Shown in pieces: positions 18,269 through 28,729 of a DNA stretch of 64,000 bases (within the stretch, counting starts at the first letter, position 1; every line of letters starts with the position of its first letter). The stretch comes from JABDMH01 sp965223215 (GTDB lineage: Bacteria > Bacteroidota > Bacteroidia > Chitinophagales > Saprospiraceae), in assembly GCA_965223215.1 (NCBI GenBank), contig CBDCVZ010000010.1:4774001-4838000 (forward strand), written 5' to 3'. The position numbers were made by a program, and so were the translations under genes. Below the pieces are notes generated by a model. It was given only the letters and a program-made list of their open reading frames with translations, was not told the origin of the DNA and did no database searches.

Positions 18269-18770
18269 GAATGCATGGCGTTTTTTGTTGCTCTTCATCC
18301 TCCAGGTGTTGATCTTTAGACCCCTGAGTCTGGGTGGGCTGGCTTTTAACTACATCCAGATTTTAATATACCCTCTCTTCATCCTCTTACTGCCCGTCAA
18401 TACAAACCGCAACATGACGCTCTTGCTCGCCTTTGGGCTGGGTATTGGCATTGATATGTTTTATGATTCTCCCGGTCTGCACGGCGGAGCAGCAGTATTG
18501 ACGGCCTTTGTAAGGCCATTTGTACTGAAGGCCTTGGAGCCTCGTGGTGGGTTTAAGTTCAATGCCATACCAACCATTGCCGAACACGGTGCAAATTGGT
18601 TTTATCAATATGCATCGATCCTGCTTGCCATCCATTTGCTTTTTTATTTCTCCGTCGAAGCCTTTCAATTCTCACAGATTTTATACATCCTGCTAAAGAC
18701 TATTTGCTCCTTTTTGGCGTCTATGTTGCTAGTGGTCATCTATATGCTGATCTTTAATCCAAAGGCCTAG
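18249..18770 (+). CDS. mreD: rod shape-determining protein MreD
   Basis: A 173-residue polytopic membrane protein with five or six hydrophobic helices. Sequence similarity within the MreD family is low; the call rests on size, topology, the IGIDMFYDSPGLHGGA segment seen in Bacteroidota MreD, and position between mreC and the PBP2 gene. Starts inside the end of mreC (20-bp overlap), consistent with translational coupling. Confidence 0.9.
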   Translation: MNQTFSRNAWRFLLLFILQVLIFRPLSLGGLAFNYIQILIYPLFILLLPVNTNRNMTLLLAFGLGIGIDMFYDSPGLHGGAAVLTAFVRPFVLKALEPRGGFKFNAIPTIAEHGANWFYQYASILLAIHLLFYFSVEAFQFSQILYILLKTICSFLASMLLVVIYMLIFNPKA

Positions 18771-18781
18771 CTTTGTAAATC

Positions 18782-20626
18782 ATGGATAAAAATGAATCAC
18801 GGGGCGACATTATTAAGGGAGTGATCATCTTCACGGGGCTGGTCATGTTGCTTCGGGTTGGTTACATGCAACTCTTTGATGAATCCTATCGGATTAAGGC
18901 CGAAACTGCAACCATCGAAAAACAAGTCGTCCAGCCATCACGAGGATTAATTTACGATCGAAATGGAAAATTGCTGGTCTACAATCAACCCATCTATGAT
19001 TTATTTGTAACCTATAATCTGGTTGATACCACCATGGATGTGGAGAAGATTTCTCGCATCTTAAAGATTTCACCCGAAACCTTTCGCGAGAATCTCACCA
19101 AAGACTGGTCAGATGTCAGGTTTTCGAAGAACGTTCCCTTTCATTTCCTCGACAAGATTGATGCGATCACTTACGCACAGTTGCAAGAAATACTACATGA
19201 GTACCCTGGGTTTTCCGTTAAGGTGCGCAATGTAAGAGGATATGAATATCCCTACGCGGCGCACGCCTTGGGATATATTAGTGAGGTTGATCAAGAATGG
19301 ATTGACCAGGCCCAAGGCAACTATGAAAAACGGGATTATTATGGGGTGAGTGGACTTGAAGCAACGTACGAAGATTTCTTACGGGGTAGTAAGGGTATGG
19401 AGTATCAGTTGAAGGACAACTTTGGACGAAAAGTAGGTTCCTATGAAAGCGGTAGTCTCGATTCAACCGCTATTTCTGGCCTCGATCTGATTTCTTCAAT
19501 TGACATCGATCTACAGGCCTATGCAGAGGAGCTTATGCAAGATAAGATCGGCAGTGTGGTAGCCATTGAACCTGAGACAGGTGAAATCTTAGCCATGTTA
19601 AGCACTCCCAGCTATCATCCACAGCTACTCAGTGTAAGCTCTGATCGAATGAAGACGTTTAACGCACTTCAATCAGACACTTTAAAACCTTTTTTTGATC
19701 GATCACTGATGGCAAAATATCCACCAGGGTCAATTTTCAAACCCGTGCTTGCATTGATCGCTCTGCAGGAAGGGGTTTTGACCACTCGACGATTTATTAC
19801 TTGCAGTGGAGCTTACTATTATAAGACGTATCGATGGGGCTGCCACGCCAAGCCTGGTGTACGAAATTTGCGGAGAGCCATTCAAGAGTCATGCAATACA
19901 TTTTTCTACACGATTTATCAAGACCTGGTGAATATTGAGGGGTTTGATCAGCCCGAAATTGGTCTCACTCAATTAAACAGTCACCTACATGATTTTGGCC
20001 TGGGAAATCCCCTGCAGATTGACATACCCAATGAACAAGCAGGGTTGATACCAGATCCTGATTTTTATGACGATGTGTATGAGGGGAAGGGCGATTGGCG
20101 CAGCACCTACATAATCTCCAATGCCATTGGGCAGGGTGAGATCGAGCTCACGACGGTGCAAATGGCGAATCTGGCGGCCATCATTGCTAATCGAGGTTTC
20201 TATTACCGACCTCATCTGGTGAAGCGATTCAGTGATCCCAACGTTAGTCTCCCACGCCGATATCTAACCCCAAAGAGAGTACAAATTGATGATGCTCATT
20301 TTAATCCTGTCATTGAAGGTATGGAGCAATCGGTGCTGGCAGGTACTTCGACGATGGCTAGAATTCCTGGCATCAGCGTCTGTGGAAAAACGGGGACATC
20401 TGAAAATAGCCATGGAAAAGATCACTCCGTCTTTTACGCCTTTGCACCCAAAGATGATCCAAAGATCGCCATTGCAGTTTTTATTGAGAATGGCGGCTGG
20501 GGAGGCTCGTATGCGGCACCAATCGCGAGCTTGGTGATGGAACGCTACCTCAAGGGCAACATCGACCCAACGCGGATTTGGGTAGAAAACATGATGATGC
20601 AAGCCAATCTACTTGCGGATTTGTAA
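18782..20626 (+). CDS. mrdA: penicillin-binding protein 2 (elongasome transpeptidase)
   Basis: A 614-residue class B PBP: one N-terminal membrane helix, the PBP dimerisation domain (PSRGLIYDRNGKLLVYN), and the transpeptidase domain with the active-site serine in PPGSIFKP, the SxN motif in ESCNTFF and KTG in CGKTGTSEN. It cross-links peptidoglycan during elongation together with MreBCD. In many bacteria rodA follows directly; here folA follows instead, so the RodA glycosyltransferase must be encoded elsewhere. Confidence 0.95.
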   Translation: MDKNESRGDIIKGVIIFTGLVMLLRVGYMQLFDESYRIKAETATIEKQVVQPSRGLIYDRNGKLLVYNQPIYDLFVTYNLVDTTMDVEKISRILKISPETFRENLTKDWSDVRFSKNVPFHFLDKIDAITYAQLQEILHEYPGFSVKVRNVRGYEYPYAAHALGYISEVDQEWIDQAQGNYEKRDYYGVSGLEATYEDFLRGSKGMEYQLKDNFGRKVGSYESGSLDSTAISGLDLISSIDIDLQAYAEELMQDKIGSVVAIEPETGEILAMLSTPSYHPQLLSVSSDRMKTFNALQSDTLKPFFDRSLMAKYPPGSIFKPVLALIALQEGVLTTRRFITCSGAYYYKTYRWGCHAKPGVRNLRRAIQESCNTFFYTIYQDLVNIEGFDQPEIGLTQLNSHLHDFGLGNPLQIDIPNEQAGLIPDPDFYDDVYEGKGDWRSTYIISNAIGQGEIELTTVQMANLAAIIANRGFYYRPHLVKRFSDPNVSLPRRYLTPKRVQIDDAHFNPVIEGMEQSVLAGTSTMARIPGISVCGKTGTSENSHGKDHSVFYAFAPKDDPKIAIAVFIENGGWGGSYAAPIASLVMERYLKGNIDPTRIWVENMMMQANLLADL

Positions 20627-20632
20627 TTTAGC

Positions 20633-21139
20633 TTGATGATTATTTCGGCGATTGCCGCATATGCAAACAATCGGGTGATTGGTAGGAATAATGACTTGCC
20701 CTGGAGTCTGCCGGCAGATATGCGGTACTTCATGCGTACCACCAAGGGCCATCATGTGCTGATGGGTCGTAAGACGTATGAATCGATGGGGGTTCCGTTG
20801 CGCAATCGTACCAATATAGTCCTGACCAGTGACCCCTACTATGCAGGTACAGACTTAGTGATCGTTCATTCCTTGCAAGAGGGTATTCAATTTGCCAAAG
20901 CAAACGGTGAGACAGAATTGTTCATTATCGGTGGTGCACAGATATATAAGCAGAGTCTTCCCATCCTCGACAAACTCTACCTTACAGAGATTGACCTTAC
21001 CGTACAGGGTGGCGATGTCTATTTTCCTCAATTCGATATGGATGAGTGGACACTTGAATCAGCAGATGCGCATATGCCAGATGAAAAGAATAGGCACCCC
21101 TATGTTTTTAAAGTCTATAAAAAAAAAGCAAAATCTTGA
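20633..21139 (+). CDS. folA: dihydrofolate reductase
   Basis: A 168-residue DHFR that reduces dihydrofolate with NADPH. Motifs: IISAIAAYANNRVIG, NDLPWSLPADMRYF (substrate loop with the LPW tryptophan), GHHVLMGRKTYESMG (NADPH site) and ELFIIGGAQIYKQ. The start could be 20633 or the next codon (20636). Ends in a TTGA overlap with the following gene. Confidence 0.97.
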   Translation: MMIISAIAAYANNRVIGRNNDLPWSLPADMRYFMRTTKGHHVLMGRKTYESMGVPLRNRTNIVLTSDPYYAGTDLVIVHSLQEGIQFAKANGETELFIIGGAQIYKQSLPILDKLYLTEIDLTVQGGDVYFPQFDMDEWTLESADAHMPDEKNRHPYVFKVYKKKAKS

Positions 21140-22446
21140 CTGCAAAACTCGGCATCGAGCCAAAGATCAACGAAGATTTGCTCTATTACGTATGGACGTT
21201 GAAGACATTTGACCACCAAAATTTACAGACTACCGATCGAAGTAAGTTAGACATTTTGCAGTCAGGTCATCGCAATCACGATTCGGGTCCGGATTTTCAT
21301 CAAGCCAGGATAGCCATCGCCAATCAGGTATGGGCAGGGCATATTGAAATGCATGTTAAATCAAGTGATTGGTTGAAGCACGGTCATGATCGAGACCCAG
21401 CTTTTCAAAATGTGGTCTTGCACGTTGTCTATGAAAATGACCGAGAAATTAGACTTCCTAATGGTGAGCCCTTACCCTGCCTAGAGCTCAAGGGACGGAT
21501 TAATAAATCAATCATCGAAAATTACACAGCCTTACTTCAGGCCAAAACCTGGATACCGTGCGCGGACAATCAAAGGCCCATTTCCGATCTCGCACTTTCC
21601 AGTTGGTATGAGCGAGTTTTAGTGGAGAGACTTGCTAGAAAGACTGCCAACATCAACCTTGAGCTTAGCAAAACAGAAAATGATTGGGAAGAGGTCTTCT
21701 ATCGAAAATTAGCCCGTAATTTTGGTTTCAAAGTCAATGGAGAAATCTTCGAACGGCTGGCAAATAGTCTGCCGCACCGGCTTTTGATGAAGCACAAAGA
21801 TAAACTACACGACCTTGAAGCACTATTGCTGGGTCAGGCGGGATTGCTGGCAGATGTCGAAGATGATTACGGTAAGGCGCTAAGGGAAACTTACACCTTC
21901 CTTTCTCGGAAATATGATCTCACTCCCCTGGATCGTCACCTCTGGAAATTTATGAGATTACGACCAGCGAATTTCCCGACCATTCGAATTGCTCAATTCG
22001 CCATATTGCTATTCAAATCATCCCACTTGTTCAGCAAGATGCTTGCCGCCAAAAATTATCGTGAAATTGCCCATCTATTTTCCAGTGATGTATCGCCTTA
22101 TTGGAAGACGCATTATGCGTTTGATAAACCTTCGCCAAAACGCACTAAAAAGTTGGGGGCCAGCTCCATTCAACTATTGGTAATTAATACCGTCGTTCCC
22201 TTTTTATTTTTATATGGTTATCAGCAAAAGAATGATAAATTTAAAGACAAAGCCCTTCGGCTACTTGAGGAAATAAAGCCAGAACACAATAAAATTACCA
22301 AAGGATTTGTACTGTTGGACTTTCCCTGTCGGTCTGCCTTTGACTCGCAGGCTCTCATCGAACTAAAGCACAATTATTGTGATAGGAAACAATGCTTGTC
22401 CTGTGCCATCGGGAATAGCATCCTAAAACCCAGTACTGAATCATAA
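21136..22446 (+). CDS. DUF2851 family protein
   Basis: A 436-residue protein of the DUF2851 family, largely confined to Bacteroidota, with no known function. Family features seen are NEDLLYYVWTLKTFD near the start, GPDFHQARIAI and WAGHIEMHVKSSDW, and a C-terminal cysteine cluster (CDRKQCLSCAIG) that could bind metal. Starts with TTG overlapping the folA stop (TTGA). No signal peptide. Confidence 0.9.
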   Translation: MTAKLGIEPKINEDLLYYVWTLKTFDHQNLQTTDRSKLDILQSGHRNHDSGPDFHQARIAIANQVWAGHIEMHVKSSDWLKHGHDRDPAFQNVVLHVVYENDREIRLPNGEPLPCLELKGRINKSIIENYTALLQAKTWIPCADNQRPISDLALSSWYERVLVERLARKTANINLELSKTENDWEEVFYRKLARNFGFKVNGEIFERLANSLPHRLLMKHKDKLHDLEALLLGQAGLLADVEDDYGKALRETYTFLSRKYDLTPLDRHLWKFMRLRPANFPTIRIAQFAILLFKSSHLFSKMLAAKNYREIAHLFSSDVSPYWKTHYAFDKPSPKRTKKLGASSIQLLVINTVVPFLFLYGYQQKNDKFKDKALRLLEEIKPEHNKITKGFVLLDFPCRSAFDSQALIELKHNYCDRKQCLSCAIGNSILKPSTES

Positions 22447-22453
22447 CAGACCT

Positions 22454-23518
22454 ATGATTCAAAGATTTCTCTTCAAGATCCTTGTCTCCCCACTCGCATT
22501 GTTATATGGAATCGGAGTGGCTTCTCGAAATGCACTTTATCAGATTGGATTTCTAAAAGGTACACGCTTTAACATCCCGGTTATCAGTGTGGGGAATTTG
22601 ACCATGGGTGGGGCTGGCAAAACACCACACGTCGAATACCTTGCGGGGTGGTTGTCTCAGTATATTGATGTCAGCATTCTGAGTAGGGGATACAAGCGGA
22701 AAACGAGGGGTTTTTTATCTGTCACTATTCATCATCAAGTGGAGGAGGTGGGCGATGAAGTCATTCAGTATCGTCGAAAATTTCCAGAAGTGGGTATATA
22801 CGTATCGGAAAGCCGGGTGTTGGGGATCCCTAAAATAATTGCCAGTAGACCGCAGACGCAAACAATATTATTAGACGATGGATATCAACATCGAGCAGTA
22901 ACACCCGCTCTAAATATATTGTTGACGGAATATGACAAACCCTTTACTAAGGATCAATTACTTCCGATCGGTCGCTTGCGTGAATGGCGCAGAGGTTATC
23001 AACGGGCGAATGTAATCATCATTTCTAAGTGCCCATCCGACCTTACTACCGATCAGAGAGCGGCTCTTGTTAGATCCATCAAACCGAAGGCTCATCAAAG
23101 ACTCTTCTTTAGCCGCTACCTCTACGGTCAGCCATACCATATGTTCTACCCTTCCATGAAGGCGACACTGCATCAAAATCAGGAAATCCTAGTGATTAGT
23201 GGGATTGCAAGGACCAATTATTTATTGCAATACCTGGAAGAGAAAGTAGCAGTCGTAAAATCTGTAGAATATGAAGACCATCATTTTTTTACAAATTACG
23301 AGGTAGCACAATTAAAAAAGCAATTCGATGCACTTTCCGGTAGCCAAAAAATAATTATCACAACTCAAAAAGATGCCACTCGCTTAGAAAGGCATCGCGT
23401 ATATATTCACCAAGAAAAGCTCCCGATCTATGTACTACCGGTATACGTTACCTTTGACGACGAGGAGTCAGAGTTCCGAAATTATGTGCAAAATTTTCTA
23501 CTCCAATTCAAGTCGTGA
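22454..23518 (+). CDS. lpxK: tetraacyldisaccharide 4'-kinase (lipid A)
   Basis: A 354-residue LpxK, which phosphorylates the 4' position of the lipid A precursor at the inner membrane. The N-terminal hydrophobic helix precedes the P-loop-like VGNLTMGGAGKTPHVEYLA; the LLDDGYQHRAV motif and PxGRLREW segment follow. Ends in a GTGA overlap with the next gene. Confidence 0.96.
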   Translation: MIQRFLFKILVSPLALLYGIGVASRNALYQIGFLKGTRFNIPVISVGNLTMGGAGKTPHVEYLAGWLSQYIDVSILSRGYKRKTRGFLSVTIHHQVEEVGDEVIQYRRKFPEVGIYVSESRVLGIPKIIASRPQTQTILLDDGYQHRAVTPALNILLTEYDKPFTKDQLLPIGRLREWRRGYQRANVIIISKCPSDLTTDQRAALVRSIKPKAHQRLFFSRYLYGQPYHMFYPSMKATLHQNQEILVISGIARTNYLLQYLEEKVAVVKSVEYEDHHFFTNYEVAQLKKQFDALSGSQKIIITTQKDATRLERHRVYIHQEKLPIYVLPVYVTFDDEESEFRNYVQNFLLQFKS

Positions 23519-25284
23519 AGCACGTGAGATTTAGATTATTTTTTATTGTTCTGGTAGCGATCTACTCACTACCAGTATGGGGTCAGACTCCGCTTCAGCC
23601 ACTCGATGAGAATATTTATCAAAAACTGGATAGATTTGATATATTATTCCGCAATCCTACCGAGAGGTTTACCTCCGTCAAGGCTACGACACGGGGTGAA
23701 ATCGGTGACTTAATTCTTCACTTGGATTCCAGCGATTATAAAATTGGATCCGGAGATCGGTCCAATCTACAATGGTTGGCCAATGCCAATAACCATTGGC
23801 TAAAGCACGATCCGAATTTGCAAGTACAATATTTAGATAGCACTAAGACCTTTTACACCATGGGTCAAGAGTTGCGCAAAAGTCAGCTCGTGTATGCGCA
23901 AAGTAAAAAACCAATTTTCAAGGTTTTTTATAAGTCGCCAGCCCATTTCTTTGAGGTGGAAAAGAAGGATTTTTACCTGCGAATTAATCCACTCCTTCAG
24001 TTTCGACTGGCCAAGGCAAATGGCGATGATAAATTGTTATTTGAAAATCAGCGAGGTGTTTCCATACACGGTGGCATTGATGAGAAAATATATTTTCACA
24101 CAGCCATTCTGGAGAGTCAAGCACGTTATCCGGACTATGTAAACATTTTTCGAAATAAATTTAACGCCATTCCTGGTGCCGGATTTTTAAAAACCTATCA
24201 GAGCAGAATATTTGATTTTGACAATGGCGTGGATTACCTGCTGGCCGATGCACACATTGGTGTCCATGTTTCACGCCATGTAAATCTTGAATTGGGCCAC
24301 GGTCGTCATTTTTTAGGCAATGGAATTCGATCACTGTTCTTGTCCGATTTTTCAACAAATTATTTTTACTTGAAATTGAATACCAAGATTTGGAAATTTC
24401 AATACCAAAATATATTTGGTGAATTAACTCGGCCCGAGCGAAAGGCTGGATTAGGTGATCAATTATTACCCAAAAAATATTTTGCAGCACATTACTTGTC
24501 TATCAACATTCTACCCACGGTAAATATTGGACTCTTTGAAACCGTCGTGTTTGCCCGAGAAAATCAATTCGAACTTCAATATCTGAATCCGGTTATTTTG
24601 TATCGAACCGTAGAAGGGTCGATCGGTAGTCCGGACAATGTATTATTAGGGCTTGATGTTAAATGGAACATCTTGCAGCGAGCTTCTGTGTATTCGCAGT
24701 TTGTACTGGACGAATTTAAGATTAGTGAAATTACCGCTGGCAATGGCTGGTGGGCAAATAAATATGGTTGGCAGCTTGGTCTAAAATATTTAGATTTGTT
24801 TGGGGTCGACCAATTCGATGCGCAGGTTGAATACAATATTGTGCGCCCTTATACATATTCTCACAATACCGGAATTGCCAACTATAGCCATTATAATCAG
24901 GCGCTGGCCCATCCGCTTGGAGCTAACTTCAGAGAATTGATGCTACAGTTGCGTTTTCAGCCTGGCCCTCGCTGGACCATGATTGGTCGTGTGGCCAGGA
25001 TAAATTTGGGTGAGGATATTGACACCATTAATTGGGGAAGTAATCTGCTCCTACCCAATAACGATCGCCCATCAGATTTCGGTCATGAAATAGGACAGGG
25101 AACTTCCAGTACCATAACCCTGACCGGATTGGATGTGTCGTACGAGATCAAACAAGGGCTTTTTTTGGATGTATATTTCCAGGCAAGAAAGAAAACAAGC
25201 AGTGCCGAGGTGCTCAATAATTCAACCACCTATCTGGGAGCTGGTTTTCGCTGGAATCTAGGTCGGAGATGGTTAGAATTTTGA
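23515..25284 (+). CDS. outer-membrane beta-barrel, RemB/Wzi-like
   Basis: A 589-residue secreted protein starting with GTG that overlaps the lpxK stop. Signal peptide (residues about 1-23, ending WGQ), then repeated amphipathic strands ending in an aromatic C-terminus (RRWLEF), as expected for an outer-membrane barrel. The ELGHGRHFLGNGIRSLFLSD segment and overall pattern resemble the capsule-assembly Wzi family and gliding protein RemB of Flavobacteriia. Adjacent lpxK fits an outer-membrane role. Whether it binds polysaccharide or supports motility cannot be decided here. Confidence 0.75.
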   Translation: MKHVRFRLFFIVLVAIYSLPVWGQTPLQPLDENIYQKLDRFDILFRNPTERFTSVKATTRGEIGDLILHLDSSDYKIGSGDRSNLQWLANANNHWLKHDPNLQVQYLDSTKTFYTMGQELRKSQLVYAQSKKPIFKVFYKSPAHFFEVEKKDFYLRINPLLQFRLAKANGDDKLLFENQRGVSIHGGIDEKIYFHTAILESQARYPDYVNIFRNKFNAIPGAGFLKTYQSRIFDFDNGVDYLLADAHIGVHVSRHVNLELGHGRHFLGNGIRSLFLSDFSTNYFYLKLNTKIWKFQYQNIFGELTRPERKAGLGDQLLPKKYFAAHYLSINILPTVNIGLFETVVFARENQFELQYLNPVILYRTVEGSIGSPDNVLLGLDVKWNILQRASVYSQFVLDEFKISEITAGNGWWANKYGWQLGLKYLDLFGVDQFDAQVEYNIVRPYTYSHNTGIANYSHYNQALAHPLGANFRELMLQLRFQPGPRWTMIGRVARINLGEDIDTINWGSNLLLPNNDRPSDFGHEIGQGTSSTITLTGLDVSYEIKQGLFLDVYFQARKKTSSAEVLNNSTTYLGAGFRWNLGRRWLEF

Positions 25285-25378
25285 AGGCGATCGTAAAGCC
25301 ATGGTCCGCACCCCGAGATTCACTTCTGAAAATGCTGAATTAACATTGGCCTGAAAACGCTTACCGTCAGCCGAAGCA

Positions 25379-28300
25379 TTATTCCGTTTCTTCTTTGATC
25401 TCTAAAATGCGGATGTTACGAAAATGTACTTCATCACCGTGGCCTAAAAATCCTATGTGTCCTTTGGTGCGTTTCAGGCCGGGATGTTCTTTGCCATCCA
25501 ACGTGCCATCTCGCGCCACAATATTGAGATCGGCCGACAGAATTCTTTGGTTGTTCAAGACCACAGAAATTCGATTGTCTTTTACGACAACCTCTTGTTC
25601 ATTCCATTCGCCAACTGGTTTTAGCTCTCCTCGTCGAGCAGCTACCACACCATAGACAGATCCGTGGTATTGATATTCCTTTAAGTTGGCGTACTTATCA
25701 GCAGTATTATCCAATATTTGCAATTCCTTGCCCACATAAGCAGCATCTCCTTCCAGTGGTGCGTGGATTCCAAGACCATTATTTGCACCTGGGGTCAGTT
25801 TGAATTCAAAACGTAGCCTGAAATTTTCATATTCCTTTTCCGTAAAAAGATTTCCGCGTCCACCTGCTCCGGGATAAATAACAATCTCTCCATTTTCTGC
25901 CACATAGTCCGTCTTATTACCGACCCAGCCATCGAGGTTTATCCCATTGAAAAGTGGCTTAAACCCCTGTCGTAGTTCGATCGATGACAATTCGGGACCA
26001 CCCAAAAGCTCACGGACGTAGATGTCTCGAAATTGGACCACCGTAGTGTGAGCCTGGAGTTCGATTTGTTCTTCACGAAAAATAGGCAATGCCCGATTCC
26101 AATAATTTTCTAATACCTCCTGGTCAGTCACCAGGATCCCGTTCAGATAAACAGTCACCTTATCATCAATCATTATAATTCTAAACGTGTTCCATTCACC
26201 CGTGGGGTTGTCAGCGACTACCAATGGATCACTCGCATGAATTTCATTATTAAATAATCCACCTGAGCCGACTTTGTTTTTTTCGTCCGAACCGTGCACA
26301 TCCCAGATTTGAACCTGGGGACTTCCGCGCAGGTAAATACCGCTGTCTGCATCCTTCTCAATACGCCAGTCAAGGATGAGTTCGAAATCACGATACTTCT
26401 TTGTGGTGCATAGATTATCAAATCCATCACCTACATAAGTTAAGATCCCGTTCTCAACTTTCCATCTTTCCGCGAGCGTTCGGGCTACTTCGCGCTCTTG
26501 AGTTTGTCGCTCCAGTCCGAACATCGTATCCCTGGAAATCGGATTTCCCACCAATCCCTTCCATCCGGCTAAATCCACACCATTGAAAATTTTGACGTAC
26601 CCTTCCCCGGCAGGCATGGTAGACAGGTAGTTGTGCAGGAACGCCCGTGTGTAGTCATGGTCGGTACCGGTCAGAATGGTATCAGCACGCATCAAATCGC
26701 GCCTTACTTTAGAGCCAAACAGACCAACCCGTTCCCCTGCCGGAGGTAAAGCCAAGCCGACTAAAACTTCGGCGGCAGTCTGCTTGAGATCATCATCATT
26801 CAGGTATTGAGCTACATAATCAAAAGCAGGTTGAGTTCGGACACCACCGACCAATTCGAGTACTTTTGATCGGTCGGTCAGATCACTGACCAGGGGCATT
26901 AATTCTCTTAAATAGAGCAACCTCTGATCCCCAGGTAGTTCGGGATGTTGTAAAAGTCGAAATATTGTAGTCAACTCAGTCATGGTAGGAGAGCTATCAC
27001 GCCCACGAGCGATGAGCATACCCAATACCTCTGGTTTCTCCCAATTCAAAAGAATTTTGTGATAGGTATCAGGCTGGGCGGCGTATTTATCAACGACAAA
27101 TTCTAACGCCTTCTCCCCACCGATTTTCGGTAGGACAGTTTGAATAATCTGTGGATCACCACCGATCAAACGAATCAATTCTCCTACACTTTGGTCTTTA
27201 TCAGTGCTCTTGCCTACACTTTTTGTTAGGGTGTTTACTAGTGACTCACGCTCCTCCTCGGTACGAACCTCGGGGGCAATGGTTACCAATTGGGCGATAG
27301 ATTGATCACCTGCCACCATGGGCAAGGCTGTAAATGCACTTTTACGCACCAAAGGATCTGTGCTGTTGAGCGCTTCCCGAATTTTTGACCAGGTAGCAGT
27401 CAAACCTCGATCAGCCACCATCTCAATCAATTTGGCTTTGGCTAAACCTCCTGTTCGATCCAAAAGTGCATTTACGATGTCCAGATTGGAGCTGTCAATC
27501 CAACGAGCAATTTCTTTCGTGGACGCTTCCAGGGCCACCGGATTTGTAGTGGAACTGGTGATTTCGCCGAGGTGGGCCAAGCTCTCAGCACGACCTAGCG
27601 CCGATATGGCCGAAATTGCTGCTCTGACAACCTCAGGATCAGTACTTTGTACTAAGTTTTGGGCGAACGGGAGGGCAGGCTTATATTCTTCACGCACAGC
27701 TTGTTTAAGGAGACCTACCTGCGCTATTGGACTGATTTTATCGATTCTCTTAAAGAGGGTGGCGAGCGGAAGAGCCGAGGGATTCCCCAATGCAGCAATA
27801 ATCATCGGAGTTATTTCGGGACTCCCTTTCTTATATGCCTTTTGTAAAATCTTCTTACCACTGCTTCCTCCGTGTTTTGCCAACATCTCCAAAGCTCGCT
27901 GCATCATCGGTCCATCTTGCCGCGCTTTAATCATATTGGTAGTATGAGTGATCATGGTGGATGGATCTCCCTTCTTAGCTTGCACCACAGCGTGTTCAAA
28001 CAGAAGTCTCTGACCAGTCTGCGGATTGGATTCTGCGAAAGCAGTCAGAAGGGGAAGGCTACTTGACGCGCCTTTATTTGCCAGTAGGGGCATGATATGG
28101 TCTTTTGGCACCACTTCTGCCGACTTGGCAATCTTTTCGAGCATGACCACCGCCTCAGGATGATCGAACTCCGCCATCGCTTTGGCCAGTGCCTGCTTAC
28201 AGTAGTCACCGGCCTCATCATAACTATCTATCAGCGTTTGCAGGGCCTTTTGCCCACCAATTTGCTGAATCACCACAATCGCTGGATCACAAAGCGCACG

Positions 28301-28705
28301 GACCAAGTTTCGAACTTCAGGTAGACTTTGATCGGTAGCAAAGAATTGAAATTGCTCTAGCAAAAACACCTTTAATTCCAAAGCAGGTTGCTGGTTGATT
28401 GCCTTGATAAAGGCGTCCTCAATTTTTGCCCGCCGATCATCTTCAGGTTGGTTGCCCAGGTATTTTGCTAACCCGCTCAGTGCATAGCGAGCTTTTTCAT
28501 CTTGGTTACCCTGCGTATTCAACTTCTGACTAAGTACATGGACGGCATCAGCCCCATGTGACGTTAATTGCACCATCACCCGTTCCAAGACTCGGGTATT
28601 CTTGGCTGGGAGCTGTGACAAGATCGACTGCAGACCATCATCCTGGGCGTGTAAGCAGCACAAACTGAAGACGAACGAAAATATTAGGCTATAAAATCTT
28701 TGCAT
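25379..28705 (-). CDS. secreted HEAT-repeat protein with two DUF1080 domains
   Basis: An 1108-residue protein. Signal peptide (residues 1-20), then about 650 residues of alpha-helical HEAT-type repeats, then two DUF1080 (3-keto-disaccharide hydrolase / LamG-like) domains beginning near residue 700 (KIFNGVDLAGWKG) and 916 (PLFNGINLDGWVGN). The family includes enzymes acting on 3-keto sugars, which are produced by Gfo/Idh-type dehydrogenases; the gene directly upstream encodes such an oxidoreductase, 24 bp away. Inferred role: extracytoplasmic breakdown or binding of an oxidised glycoside. HEAT plus tandem DUF1080 in one chain is less usual than a single domain. Confidence 0.85.
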   Translation of the reverse strand: MQRFYSLIFSFVFSLCCLHAQDDGLQSILSQLPAKNTRVLERVMVQLTSHGADAVHVLSQKLNTQGNQDEKARYALSGLAKYLGNQPEDDRRAKIEDAFIKAINQQPALELKVFLLEQFQFFATDQSLPEVRNLVRALCDPAIVVIQQIGGQKALQTLIDSYDEAGDYCKQALAKAMAEFDHPEAVVMLEKIAKSAEVVPKDHIMPLLANKGASSSLPLLTAFAESNPQTGQRLLFEHAVVQAKKGDPSTMITHTTNMIKARQDGPMMQRALEMLAKHGGSSGKKILQKAYKKGSPEITPMIIAALGNPSALPLATLFKRIDKISPIAQVGLLKQAVREEYKPALPFAQNLVQSTDPEVVRAAISAISALGRAESLAHLGEITSSTTNPVALEASTKEIARWIDSSNLDIVNALLDRTGGLAKAKLIEMVADRGLTATWSKIREALNSTDPLVRKSAFTALPMVAGDQSIAQLVTIAPEVRTEEERESLVNTLTKSVGKSTDKDQSVGELIRLIGGDPQIIQTVLPKIGGEKALEFVVDKYAAQPDTYHKILLNWEKPEVLGMLIARGRDSSPTMTELTTIFRLLQHPELPGDQRLLYLRELMPLVSDLTDRSKVLELVGGVRTQPAFDYVAQYLNDDDLKQTAAEVLVGLALPPAGERVGLFGSKVRRDLMRADTILTGTDHDYTRAFLHNYLSTMPAGEGYVKIFNGVDLAGWKGLVGNPISRDTMFGLERQTQEREVARTLAERWKVENGILTYVGDGFDNLCTTKKYRDFELILDWRIEKDADSGIYLRGSPQVQIWDVHGSDEKNKVGSGGLFNNEIHASDPLVVADNPTGEWNTFRIIMIDDKVTVYLNGILVTDQEVLENYWNRALPIFREEQIELQAHTTVVQFRDIYVRELLGGPELSSIELRQGFKPLFNGINLDGWVGNKTDYVAENGEIVIYPGAGGRGNLFTEKEYENFRLRFEFKLTPGANNGLGIHAPLEGDAAYVGKELQILDNTADKYANLKEYQYHGSVYGVVAARRGELKPVGEWNEQEVVVKDNRISVVLNNQRILSADLNIVARDGTLDGKEHPGLKRTKGHIGFLGHGDEVHFRNIRILEIKEETE

Positions 28706-28729
28706 TCTAAAACATTGAAGGTCAAGTAA

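Noticed and set aside
27318..27947. 209-codon plus-strand frame opposite the HEAT/DUF1080 gene
   Set aside because: Shadow of a well-supported coding region on the other strand.
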